Positions 1 to 10,670 of a stretch of DNA of 64,000 nucleotides are shown piece after piece. A program made the position numbers and the translations under genes. Position 1 is the stretch's first letter. Every line of letters starts with the position of its first letter. The notes beneath the pieces are model-generated. The model saw only the letters and a program-made list of their open reading frames with translations. It had not been told where the DNA came from and did not search any database. Origin of the DNA: Agaricus subrufescens (taxonomy: Eukaryota; Basidiomycota; Agaricomycetes; Agaricales; Agaricaceae); contig CM057059.1 of the NCBI GenBank assembly GCA_029945375.1, forward strand, positions 310,001-374,000, given 5' to 3'.

Positions 1-546
1 CTGGTTACTTCCTCTATGTTCCTACCACCCCTCCTCGCCCAACTCAAACCTAAATCTCAGGAACTCCTCCTCCGAACCTACATTAGCGCTTGCCTTGGCT
101 GGTTCATCACCCGCGGTGAACCCCAACTCGCAATCTCCAGCTTCTTCTCCTCCCCCACCTCCCAAAAATCCCTCATCACCAGTACCTCCGGCAATCCCAA
201 TTACGCCAACTCTCCCTCCAACCCCGACCTCCCTGTCCCATCCCAAAATTCTCCAAACCCGTGGACAGAAATCATCCACCTCACAATCCTCCACCCAGAC
301 GACCACATCCCCAAATTACAGCGCACTCTCTTACGATACAGCCAACTCTACGGAACACGTAAAGCTGGCCATTTTGGTAAAACTGAGGGTATTGAGTTAC
401 CAGACGCTGATAAGATTGATGGCACGCTTTTTGTCAGAGCGGCGAATCTTTCTGCTCTCAGGTTGAATAAAGGTCCGTTGCCTATGCTGATAGGCCGGGA
501 GACGTTCCAGTCATACTGGGACCGAAAGGGATTTTATAAAGATTAG
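1..546 (+). CDS. Questin oxidase-like protein, C-terminal part (partial)
   Basis: The reading frame is open from base 1, so the gene enters the window from the left; the stop codon is at 544-546. About 180 C-terminal residues are visible. Family knowledge: the questin oxidase-like family (formerly DUF4243) ends in a segment carrying a His-Asp-His cluster, a YGTRKAGHFGKTEG-like stretch and a DGTLFVRAANLSALRL-like stretch, all seen here at about residues 95-160. The founding member is a Baeyer-Villiger-type oxidase of anthraquinone ring cleavage in fungal secondary metabolism; many basidiomycete members have no known substrate, so the exact reaction is not inferred. A Pro/Ser-rich stretch (about residues 45-85) looks like a poorly conserved loop. 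Family call fairly sure; substrate unknown. Confidence 0.7.
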   Translation: MVTSSMFLPPLLAQLKPKSQELLLRTYISACLGWFITRGEPQLAISSFFSSPTSQKSLITSTSGNPNYANSPSNPDLPVPSQNSPNPWTEIIHLTILHPDDHIPKLQRTLLRYSQLYGTRKAGHFGKTEGIELPDADKIDGTLFVRAANLSALRLNKGPLPMLIGRETFQSYWDRKGFYKD

Positions 547-976
547 AGACGAGGGAAGGTAGATTGAATTCAATGTAAAAAGTGTTTTTTTTTCCCTGTA
601 TGTATGCTGTATGGCCGATTTCATGCCTTCAGCGCCTTACATGACCAACCTGATGATATTCCGAACCACTAGTAAGCAAACACTTTTAAACCAAAAAACC
701 AAATACATCCAGATAATTTCATTCCATCCTTCCGCTATCGAAAAAGGAAAACTTGGTATTGTAAACATAATACAATGTTGAAGGATGAGAATCAGGGACG
801 AGAAGAAGGTGGTGAGAAAAGAGAGATCAGAAAAAAAAACTTGGTTAGCGCGGAAGTGAAAAAGGAGGCGAGGGTTCACTAAAAAAAAAACGAAACATGA
901 CAAATTGAAATGTAAAAAAAAAAAGAAAAGAAAAAGAAAAATGAAGTATCACCTCTATTCTAATCTCACAATCTCA
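547..976. other. Convergent intergenic region
   Basis: About 430 bases lie between the 3' ends of the questin oxidase-like gene and the RBR ligase gene. The stretch is rich in A and T homopolymer runs, as expected of 3' UTRs. No coding exon is seen; the short ORFs here have no family features. Confidence 0.5.
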
Positions 977-3169
977 TCAAACAACCACATCCACAGGATC
1001 ATCGAATCCATCGACAACCACATTCCACCTCCATCTTCCCTCCAAAAATCCCTTGGCTGTATCCTCCAAAACGATTTCGTTCCTCTTTTGAACATAAACC
1101 GTCTTATCAGTCACTTTCTGACGCAGAATGGGAATGTTTTCAGGTTCGATTGGGCCTTCCAAAAGCTCGGAAAGATCTTCAACAGCCTTTTCCAGGTCCC
1201 TTTTTGTGGGAAGAAAAATTAAGCAACAGGGTTTAGTTTATGAATATGAAAATTTGTTTTTACCTTTGATTATCTTCGAATAAATCCTTCTCGTTACCTT
1301 TCGCTAGGTAATAAGCCATAGCGTATGTCCATTTCAATGTCATACGACATCTTTCCACTTCCTCAACAGCCTTTTTCATGAATTGAACCTATAGAAATGA
1401 CATTTTTTATCAAATCTGCGCAATTTGCCACACGCGCGTAAAAAATTACCTCAATCCAGGTGAGTGAAGATGTGATCTGCATGTCTTCCATCTTCTTCTC
1501 AGTCTTAACGTATAGATCTAAAGAGAGTTTTGCAGATTGTTCATGATTTGCCCAACGATTGTAGTACTAGAATATATATTTATCAGCATTTTCGGAAAAC
1601 GCGATGTGAAGAAGACAAAAACATACGTGTAGGTATCGTTCAAGGGAAGCGCGACTTCGACTTTGGGCATCGCGTGCGTCTACACCCGCCTTCTCATCAT
1701 ATCGATTGCAAGAATACCACGCCGTCCCGTGTTCACTCCAAGGCCCCATACAGACCCAACAGAATTCGTGTTTACACTTCTTACAAGTCATATGGCTGGA
1801 AAAATGATTAATAAAGAAATAATGTCAAAACGAGAAATTTGGCTTACTTGCATCCACCATTCTTTTCGATGGTACTCTGGCACTGACTGCATTCCTTGGT
1901 ATTGCTTTTGATCCAGTTCGCGGTCTCGCTATCATCTCGGCACTTTTTCAACCACATCTTTGCAACACTGCAAACGACTGGTCTATGGTCACTCTCTATA
2001 TGACACCCGAAACAGAATTTGTGTTCCTTTCCAGCCAAACCTAAACCACCCGGCTGAGACTGGCTTTGGGTCATCTGATTACCTATGCCGCGAGCACCAC
2101 ACGAGACCGTAGGGACGACAGTGGTGAGACTCGATTTATCCGCTGCGGACGGACAAGAAACGGTATTGGTGCATGCGGGGTACGGACAGAATTTGAGGCG
2201 TTTATTGGATGCAACATAGTGGCGTACGAGGAGTTCCTGGAAATGGGACCAAGCCTTTGCATTATCGATCTCCTGTTGAGGGTCGCCAGGAGGTGACCCT
2301 GGCGAGGGAACGAGAAGAGTCCGGATGAAGGGATCCGGACACACCATGGCGCAGCCCTCGGCCATGCACTTGATGCTGAGTTCTCCTTCATCTCGAATTT
2401 TAGAAACGAGGTAGGTGGTCCAGCAACCGGAACAAAAGGTATGCTCGCAATCTAGCGCGAGGGTCCGAATTTGGGGGGAATCGTCAAAGCAAATGGGGCA
2501 GACGAAGGGCTCGTTCAATTTAGGTTTGAATGATCGGGGAGTGTAGTGTGAGAGAGTGGGAGAGGTTGCGGGAGACTTGGTCTTGGATGTGCCGAACGAG
2601 GTCAAGAGTCTGGACGCACCGCGGGATGAACGGCGGGAAGTGGATGAGTTATCGGTCGGGCGGTTGCGCGAGCTCGGCGCGGCCGCACTCGGCTCCGGAA
2701 CGTTGATGCCGGCCGCTACAAGCAGCGAGGTCGGGTTATCCATGTACTTTTCCACCACCCGCTCTTTGTTCCAATTTAGGTGCCGCAGGAGCATGCTCGC
2801 CGCGGAGTCCTGGAAGAGAGGGTGTTATCGGACAGGAGATCCAGAATAGGGCGGTGACTCACATCGATCCCGCAGACATTGCAGACATACTCGAGCTCCT
2901 CGCCCATGAGGTTCTCCACGGCTGCCTGGCTGAGGGATTCGTATTCGACTTCGTACGACTTGCGCTTGCCGTTGTGGGACACCTTGAAGTCGTCGCCGCC
3001 AAAGTCCATGTCCATGTCGTCCTCCGAGTCCATGGACACTACGGGGATCTGAGTCAGGCGGGTGAGAAGGGGGGAAGGTGGGGTACGCACGATCGTCCTG
3101 GGTGCCGTCCATCATCTCCTCATCGTAGTAGTCGGCGTCGTCGTCGGAGTATTCGTAGTCGGAGGACAT
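977..3169 (-). CDS. ARI1: Ariadne-type RBR E3 ubiquitin ligase
   Basis: Seven exons (3169-3091, 3038-2863, 2809-1848, 1795-1627, 1566-1450, 1388-1264, 1199-977) sum to exactly 617 codons (616 residues). The protein starts with an acidic Asp/Glu/Tyr-rich stretch, as in Ariadne proteins, followed by a UBA-like region. Next come RING1 (begins CPICFDD), an IBR zinc domain and RING2 containing [19 protein letters not shown], then a helical Ariadne domain at the C terminus. In this family RING2 accepts ubiquitin as a thioester on the Cys of the GGC motif, which is present, and the Ariadne domain autoinhibits the enzyme until neddylated cullins relieve it. The second intron acceptor was chosen at the GTAG ending at 3039 because it alone keeps frame. 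The start lies 155 bp from the divergent prefoldin 4 start, so the promoter is probably shared. Identification is secure. Confidence 0.93.
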
Positions 3170-3324
3170 CTGGCGAGTGGCGTGTGCGGCTCGATGGGCG
3201 GTGGTGCTGGGCAGCCGAGTCTCGGGCTGCCTCTTAAGGCCCCCGTCACGTGGTGGCGGTGTCTACCCAGAGGTCGCCTCCGAGGTGGATAGGGGCGATG
3301 ACGTAATCTCCCTCCACCGCCAAC
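3170..3324. promoter_or_regulatory. Shared divergent promoter, RBR ligase / prefoldin 4
   Basis: Only 155 bp separate the start codons of the two divergent genes. The stretch is GC-rich and shows no obvious TATA box. A bidirectional promoter is inferred from spacing alone. Confidence 0.5.
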
Positions 3325-3930
3325 ATGCGCATGGTGAGTCGCCCGCACACGAGCACCGCCGCCCCCGCCCACCGCGCCCACAGCTCGAGCAGAACGATGA
3401 AGACGACACCGCAGACGTCAACTGGGGTCTGTCTCTCCCCGTTTTCTGACTGTCCGCCCCCTCACGCCACGAACAGAGGACCAGCAGCGGATCAGCACAT
3501 TTTCACGCCTCAACACACGCGTAAAGGCCCTGGAAGAAAAGCTGGAAGGAATCAAGGTACGCTGCATGGCCCACACGTGCGATCTACCTGAACCCGGCCT
3601 CGCGCAGCAACAAAAAGAGGCTCTCGATGATCTATCGACGGAATTGGAGCTCGCTGATGAAGACGAACCCGTGCTGTGCGTGCCAGACGGCTTTTTCACA
3701 CATTCAAGTGGGGTCCATGATAACCTTAATCCCCCAGATACAAGATCGGCGAAACCTTCCTCCACATGCCTCACTCGAAGGCTCTAAAACGCCTGGAACG
3801 CGATCAGCAGGAGGCTGATCAGCAGTTCATGCGCGTTGCAGACCAAGTCGAGGAGATCGAATCTCAGATGAAGGCCCTCAAAGTCGTTTTGTATGCAAAA
3901 TTTGGCAAAGCCATCAACCTCGAGGAGTAG
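3325..3930 (+). CDS. PFD4: Prefoldin subunit 4
   Basis: Five exons (3325-3333, 3384-3426, 3477-3556, 3608-3675, 3738-3930) give 130 residues, the usual length for this subunit. The first exon is only nine bases (Met-Arg-Met). The protein has the beta-class prefoldin layout: an N-terminal coiled coil, a central hairpin region (about residues 70-90) with the GETFLHMP-like motif, and a second coiled coil ending in a charged tail (NLEE). Prefoldin 4 (Gim3 in yeast) is part of the cytosolic hexamer that hands nascent actin and tubulin to the CCT chaperonin. It is divergent from the RBR ligase gene, with a very short gap. Identification is strong; the tiny first exon is the least certain part. Confidence 0.9.
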
Positions 3931-5589
3931 TTCGGGTCGCGCCAAGCACACCCAATTGTCATGCTTCATGGAACTGCTCGTAGAGATTATGATACTCCAT
4001 CTATCGCCACGCCATATGTGATCTAAGAATAGCATTTAGAGGAACGAATCCAATAAGCCTATGGCGTGTTGACCCGTCCCAGTGTCGCAGCCTCCCGCAA
4101 ATGGAGTAGTCGACAGAGAATCACCCTCTTTCCACTGATCAACTGCGATATGCATATATTTCACTGATCGAGAGTCAAAATGATGAAGAGTGAAAACGCG
4201 GATCAGTGATCATAAGATCAAGGTAAACCCCTCGCCCGGTAAGCCACTTGTGTTGGAGACAAGTGTCACTCCTGTCCCCTTCTTTACTTGACCAGGGTAT
4301 AACCCACCTCCAAAGTAGTCCCGCCTTACAAACGTCTTGATTCCAGCCCTCATACTCCAGACCCGCATACATGATCGTAATAAACCAGACAATTTCCCCC
4401 AGAACCCTCCCCATGTCCTCTGTTGCCGAATTTCACAAGAATAGCATCGTTTGTATCCTCAGAACCCTCTTTTGCTGGGACAAATGAATCGCAGCATTAC
4501 AAAATCGCTTCATATAAAGCAGCCAAAGCACCCTCTAGACGATTTCACCACCCCAGCTAAATACCTCATACCTTCGACAACATCAATATGGCCACTTGCT
4601 GCAAATTCAGCTCTAAAAAATGCAAGGCACCCATCAGAATACCCATGAAAGGAGACATCTCTATAAGAGCTTCTCAATTAGACCATGAGGAGTGAACATT
4701 TGAATGTTGGGTGTGAATATGAAAACTCTTCTTCATAAGTCAGCTTGAAAATCCGGCATCCGCTCTAAGGGACCATAACAATATAAGACCATGTGTGCCA
4801 TGACTTTGTCAAAAAACAAAAGATAGAACATCAGAAACTGACTAAAGTGTCAACATAGGTCTTGCTAGGAAACCCACATTTGGCATTAACAAAAACTATG
4901 CAGTTTGAGAACAGGCCAAATATTTGGTCAAATTGCTCTTCTGATCAAAGTTTATGGCAGAGGGTATATTTTCAGGTGCAAGTTAAGATTGAAAGATAAA
5001 AGTTCAGTCTTCTTTGTAAGCTTACATACTTAATGTCAGCCTTTCCATGTAACATTCCGGGGATGGTGTGCAAAGGTGCTAGAAAAGGATGGGCACAATT
5101 AAATCAGATCACCAAGAAAATGACAGTCAGCATTATATCAGGGTTTGGATCGAAGTACCAAAAGTGTGACATGACAGCCAGTGGGGAATCATATTTTGGA
5201 TTTTGGCAACTACATTGGATAGTCAAGTGGGTGACATACCATCATCAAATATTAATCATAGAACAATCAGACTACTGTCTGTACCTAAATATTGAACTTT
5301 GTATTGACAGATCTGTGACACATGGATAAAGTATCCCAGATATCCATTGGCTTGTAAATGCTCTATCATTCAGCATAGATTGTATAGCTTGCTTACACAA
5401 ATCCTGTGATGGTCCTCATAGGAGTTAGAAGCACTTCTTCTGGTCACTTGGGAGGAAGTAAGACAAGCTGACTAAACCAACTGAATAACAGTCAATGGTT
5501 TTATCAAGTAATTAATAAGACAATGTTGTTCACTCACTGGGTAACTAAAGTGAGGAAGACACAGGTAAATGATATCAAGTTTGCATTCA
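3931..5589. other. AT-rich non-coding island, left part
   Basis: No gene could be supported in about 1.66 kb. Base composition shifts to AT-rich, CpG-poor sequence from about 4,450 onward. An ORF pair on the minus strand at 4175-4414 reads as weakly protein-like in two overlapping frames but matches no family I recognise. The region leads into the P450 pseudogene and may include its decayed 5' part, which I could not align. Confidence 0.4.
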
Positions 5590-5971
5590 GTGGCATATCC
5601 CTATCTCTGACGTATGGAAGTCCAGTACAACAAACCAATGATCCTTTTATCCAGTCAATAGTAGATGCATCAACAATGATGAGGGCAGTAATTTCAACCA
5701 GATACTTGCTTAACATCATTCCCATTCTCAAGTATATTTCTGAATGGATGCCTGGAGCAACTTTCAAGCACATTGCATGGGAAATGTGAGTAAAACTGGA
5801 TTATATACATAATGGACATGCTGTTCAAAAAGGTTCTCAAAGTCAAGTTCATGCTGGGGATTCATTGCTTATTGTATAAGCCGGCAGATGAAACTGCCCC
5901 CAAGTCTTTTGTCTCTGCCAGCCTTGAGAATCACAGACAGCACCCCTGCCTTGGAATGCAGAATAAATACA

Positions 5972-6340
5972 TACAGTGGGGGACAAAACCGTTCCAATGT
6001 TTTGTACCTTTGCAAAGAATGCTATATACCAGTGCACATAAAATGTTTAAATTCTTGAGAATATTTATGAATATACCTTAGTATCTAAGCTACCAATGTG
6101 TGATGCTATGTGGCTGTACAGCTACTATTGGTTATTATATAACACTTTTAAGTCAGGGCATCATTGGAACAGTTTTGTCCCTATACATTTAAAATACAGA
6201 ATTGGCTACTTATCAAGGCAGAGGATACTATTTTCTGGCTATCAAAGATACAAATGGTAGCTTTGGTATTGATGCCATCAATATCTGATCAAATTCTGCT
6301 GATATGATATCAGAATCCATCTATATGCTACTCTAAAGAT
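5972..6340 (+). repeat. Left inverted-repeat arm of the Tc1-like element
   Basis: This 369-bp arm pairs with 7185-7553. It contains the outer terminal motif at 5974 and an inner inverted copy at 6162-6183, so the first 211 bp are themselves an inverted-repeat unit. Confidence 0.85.
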
Positions 6341-7184
6341 TAGATACTTTATTAAGTAGTAAATCTTTAATCTCTAGCTTTTTATTACAATGTCTTCAAG
6401 GTTTGTGATGTAATTTATATTAAAACAGTTATCTAAGTGCAATAATATATTGTATTATGTAATCTATGCCATTTAAAGACTTATTTGATGACATAAATAT
6501 GATTATTCTTAGGTAGAAATATACTTTCATCTATTTTTTGCACACAAACAACCCACTTGCTGGAAAGCTGATTGTTCCAATTAATGCTATGAATGTTAGT
6601 GCTTATGTAACAATCAATCAAAGAGCAAATAAAAGCTTTGACCTTCCTCCACAAGCCTGTATCTACATATGGATATAGTAGACTTTAGAGAGCATCTGTA
6701 AAAGTGCATCAGGGCTTGTTTCTGATGACTAATCAAGATACAAATAGGCTCAGAATGTTGAGAATAATAGATTACATTCATATGTAACTGAAAACAATAT
6801 GCTGATGAAAGGGTAAGAACTTTACAAGCAGAGGGTAAAAAGTGCTAGTGTGTATAAATGAAAAAAATTGTAACCTAAGATTGCATAGAATGTGCAAGAG
6901 CTCAAATAACTACTAAACATGAACTATTATTGAATGTTAATCTTTTCAGATATACTTTGGAATTTTCACATGATTCAATCCTAGAGTATCATAAGTAGAA
7001 TATATTAAGTACAAGCCTAACAAATGTGATATAGCAGCAAATCAACTTTAAAATAGCATGGATTACCTAAGATTAGATACTGTGGACTTCAACCAGCCTC
7101 TTAATATGAGTTTTGTCAAAATACAGTAAATAAATATCAATAGTGAGGTAAAAGTTAATGAATTTCTACCTAATAGATTATTAC

Positions 7185-7553
7185 ATCTTTAGAATAGCAT
7201 ATAGATGGATTCTGATATCATATCAGCAGAATTTGATCAGATATTGATGGCATCAATACCAAAGCTACCATTTGTAGCTTTGATGGCCAGAAAATAGTAT
7301 CCTCTGCCTTGATAAGTAGCCAATTCTGTATTTTAAATGTATAGGGACAAAACTGTTCCAATGATGCCCTGACTTAAAAGTGTTATATAATAACCAATAG
7401 TAGCTGTACAGCCACATAGCATCACACATTGGTAGCTTAGATACTAAGGTATATTCATAAATATTCTCAAGAATTTAAACATTTTATGTGCACTGGTATA
7501 TAGCATTCTTTGCAAAGGTACAAAACATTGGAACGGTTTTGTCCCCCACTGTA
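7185..7553 (-). repeat. Right inverted-repeat arm of the Tc1-like element
   Basis: Reverse complement of the left arm with a few substitutions and no obvious indel. It ends in CCCCCACTG followed by TA. Confidence 0.85.
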
Positions 7554-8556
7554 AAGCATGCTGCATCTCAAGTTTTCAGAGGTAACCACTCTTTGCCAAC
7601 CTTGGGAGCTTGTATTTATACCAGAATTCTCCAGGTGCATATGAGACCAGTATTGTGTCCATAAAGACTCTTGCACTTGTGATGTTTATCTACCCTGATG
7701 TCCTTCATGAGGAGCTCAATTCTGTAGTCAGGTTTAATCAGCTATCAGCCTTTTCAGACAAGGCATGACTTCCTTACCTCTTAGTGGTACTGAAAGAACT
7801 TCTTTGGTTCATTTTGTCTTTCTCTTTTTACTATCTCAACAATGAGCATTTGCAAGGTGGAATCCTATCACACCTCTGGGCAAGTTGAGTGTATATGTCT
7901 AACTTCACCCCTTGATAATCAGGCTTATCAAACAGTGATATCACACTCTATGACTATGGATGATGTTTTCAATGGCTTCTATATACCAAAGGGCTTAATA
8001 GTCATTGCAAATTCTCAGTGAGTTTCTTGCCCCTTTCTTCTGTCACTACTATGCTATACAGTCCTTCAATTGCCAGTGCTATGCTTCACAACCTGGACCA
8101 TTATCCCAATCCTGAAGAATTCAGACCAGAACATTTCTTAGAAGACAGAACACTGAGAAATGGTGTCTTGGATCCTTTCACCTCTGGTGTTTTTGGTTTT
8201 GGATGGAGGTAAATATATTTTCCATTTCCCATTGGACCTTACTTCCAACACCTGTTTTAGGAGGTATCCTGGATCCCATGTTGGTCAATCAATGCTCTTT
8301 ATCATAGCAGCCTCATTTCTCTCTCTATTTGACATCAAACCTGTGCTAGATTGTAATGGCATGCCCATTGAGGTTAAGCCTTGATTTACCACAGCTTCAA
8401 TCTTTTTATAAGTAGGTGATTTTAAATCTGAACTGAAAATGATGGCATTCAAGAACCCCACTTCCATTTGAATATCAAATCACTCCTCACAAAGGGAAAA
8501 ATATTGACAGCCTTCTTCATAATTATATGGGAACTGATGTCCTCTGATCAATTATT

Positions 8557-8905
8557 CTGTGGTCACTCAAATAAATGTCATAAACCTAAGTAATGGATGT
8601 TTGGGCCCTCAGCATAATACTTTGGCCATCTGGGAAGTTGAAATCTCTGATGGAAGCAAAATGGTTCTCACCCATAATAAGAACATTCTAGTTAGAAAAC
8701 AAGGTGATTGAGTGTAGTTGGAAGATCAAGATCTTATGCAACCCTTTGAACTACACTGAGTCTCAAGTGTGGTTTGTGGGGAGAATAAATCAGAAAGAAA
8801 GTGAAATTAAGAGTCTCAATTAAGTATTAAATGAAAATAGGAGTAGAATAGAAATGTGAAACAAGTCTTGACTGAATAGAGACCTCTTCCAGACCTATGC
8901 CATTT
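8557..8905 (-). mobile_element. Possible leader and gag start of an LTR retrotransposon (truncated)
   Basis: Read on the minus strand, the end of the candidate LTR is followed after AAA by TGGCATAGG (8902-8894), which has the TGG start expected of a primer-binding site. An ATG at 8675 then opens a short frame (MGENHFASIRDFNFPDGQS...) that stops at 8586; its style recalls the beginning of Copia-type gag proteins. The rest of the element is missing and the sequence joins the 3' end of the P450 pseudogene. The assignment is inferential. Confidence 0.3.
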
Positions 8906-9861
8906 TGATTAGAACTTTCGCAATGAGTGGCTAAGCTCACAATGACTGTCCTCAATAGGATGGGTTAGACAACTATCTAGGAGGGGTAGCAAGTCCGCCC
9001 TAGTGATGCCTCAACAAACTCAGAGAGCCTTAACCTGCCTTTGTGCTTTGAGACAGACTGCAAGACAAGTTGAGCTAGCACTGAATGCTATTGTGATCCT
9101 ATTAGACCAGTGAAGATACTCTCTCAAGCAGAACACAAGTCCTTCCAAGTTGACAAAGAACTTAAGATGCTTAGAACACTGCAAAGTTTAACCAAACTCA
9201 ATTTCACTCACACAGCACTTGGGCAAAGATTTGATTCCAAACTTCATCCTTGACTGGCAACTATATACAATACACAATACAAAACTGAGACAAAATAAAC
9301 AAATATGAAACAAATAACCAAGTCCATATCCAGTGCTGAATGGGTATAGTCTCCTCAACTCATCTTTTCTCACCAATCAACAGTCTTAACTATTCAGTTC
9401 CCTTGACCAAACATTGCACTTGCCTAATCTCTCACTCTTCATTGGCTAACAAGGTTCTGACCCTAGACCCTAGTCTAGGAACCCTCAAGACTCATCCCCC
9501 ACTGGTCAATCTGTCAATAAGATGTCCTCAATTATACTAAGTTTCTATCTTGCCTTTAGTTGCCTCAAGATTATCACTAGTGCTGCCCAATCCAGAGTCT
9601 CAACTGATGATTCCAACAATCTCGCTTCAGTTCATTCAGTCTTGACATGTGTGAGTCGCCTACTTCCTAGCCTTTCCCTATTAGGCAGGTAGTAGTTACA
9701 GCTTCAGTCTAGCATAAGGTCCACTAAAGGAACCATGTGCCACTAAGTCCTTGAGCCATCCCATAGCCAGTTCTGATGATAATTCCCAATAAAGTTTCCC
9801 TAGACTCAGTCTTGAGACTTCCATTTTAAAGTCCTCAAACACGATTATATTTCCCCTAACA
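8906..9861 (-). repeat. Candidate long terminal repeat
   Basis: On the minus strand this 956-bp stretch begins TGTTAGGGGAAA and ends TTCTAATCA, i.e. the TG...CA ends of an LTR. It contains a TATA-like GTATATAG about two thirds along and is followed by a candidate primer-binding site. It has no coding content. A second copy and a target duplication were not found in the window, so the call rests on end structure and context only. Confidence 0.35.
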
Positions 9862-9933
9862 GTACAGTTTTCCTGTTAGGAATTGCAGATGCAATCTCGA
9901 CTGATTCCTAGTTTGACCTGTCTTCACACATTT

Positions 9934-10023
9934 CCTCTCCCATTTAAGTGTCAAATCACTCCCCGGAATGGAAAAAATACCAAAAATCTTCTGCAGGATT
10001 ATATAGGGATTGACATCCTCTAA
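9934..10023 (+). pseudogene. Orphan last exon of a cytochrome P450
   Basis: The frame PLPFKCQITPRNGKN...LLQDYIGIDIL followed by TAA matches the final exon of the P450s here: intact copy A ends with CQLVPRQGKNVESLLQEY and the pseudogene has a matching end at 8461-8556. No upstream P450 exons precede it; the candidate LTR ends about 70 bp upstream. This is a remnant of a further P450 copy. Confidence 0.8.
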
Positions 10024-10670
10024 GGTGTATATGCACATGAAGGACAGCGTGAACCGAAGACTATGCTATCGTATGCCATCCTTATGACCCAGCTGATCAC
10101 TATGCACTGTAGTGAAGCTCATCAGAAATTAACAGCATTGGATATTCCGCGGTGACCCGATGTAGCCTTGCATATGACGTCGGGCCGTTGGAGACGTATC
10201 GTCGGTACCGTAAATGTCAAAGTCTATTTGGCATCGCAGGGGACGTAATGCCTTTGGCACAGGCAGTGACTTGCTGCGGAAACATCCGGATCAGCGGGAC
10301 ATGCGCCCAAGCTTGGCGCAACTTGATCAAATTCGGCTTTCATACTTCAATGTGACTCTCACTGGATTATAGTTTGATAGATCCAGTTTGCAGAAGCATC
10401 CTTCCACATTCTGGCGTCCCGTATCCCCCCGAATTACATTCACCGGAACACAGCATTCGAGTCAGAGAGAGTTGGCAACGACTATTTTTTCGCTTCCTAC
10501 TTTCGCCGCATTCAAACCCTCTGCAGTGATAGATCGTGTGACGTTGAGGATGGATACCACCCGTGTGCCAATTATTACGGAGTTATAAAAAGATATGAGG
10601 CATTTTGCTTAAGTAGCCTAGTGGAAACCGAAACTGCAGCCTCAAACCATAGGCCCGTGTTCCATTTACC
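10024..10670. promoter_or_regulatory. Upstream region of P450 A
   Basis: There is no coding sequence. A TATA box (TATAAAA, 10584-10590) lies 81 bp before the ATG at 10671. Base composition returns to normal for the genome, marking the right edge of the AT-rich island. Confidence 0.5.

Larger units (their letters stand above)
5972..7553. mobile_element. Tc1/mariner-like non-autonomous element with 369-bp inverted arms
   Basis: The left arm 5972-6340 and right arm 7185-7553 are near-perfect reverse complements, each 369 bp including a flanking TA. The element proper runs CAGTGGGGGACAAAAC ... GTTTTGTCCCCCACTG, and CAGTG termini with a TA target duplication are hallmarks of Tc1/mariner elements. 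The 844-bp centre is AT-rich with no transposase ORF, so it is non-autonomous. Within each arm the terminal motif recurs in inverted orientation about 190 bp inside (6162-6183: CATTGGAACAGTTTTGTCCC), giving a nested palindrome. It sits inside a P450 pseudogene exon; removing it with one TA restores the alignment to the intact paralogue. Confidence 0.85.
5590..8556 (+). pseudogene. Cytochrome P450 pseudogene, 5'-truncated and disrupted
   Basis: Fragments align in order with the intact P450 at 10671-12854: a segment ending KYISEWMPGATFK (5590-5789), degraded linker exons (5790-5973), a K-helix region (7555-7810), a segment with HNLDHYPNPEEFRPEHFL (8060-8210), the haem region (8190-8350) and the last exon (about 8461-8556). 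N-terminal exons are missing. It is clearly dead: the haem motif reads FGFGWR-RYPGSHVG, so the thiolate Cys is Tyr and an Arg is Trp; there are in-frame stops, and a Tc1-like element sits inside an exon. Several changes (Cys to Tyr, Arg to Trp, Arg to His) are the C-to-T or G-to-A type expected from cytosine deamination. The intact copies nearby are the probable relatives. Confidence 0.85.
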
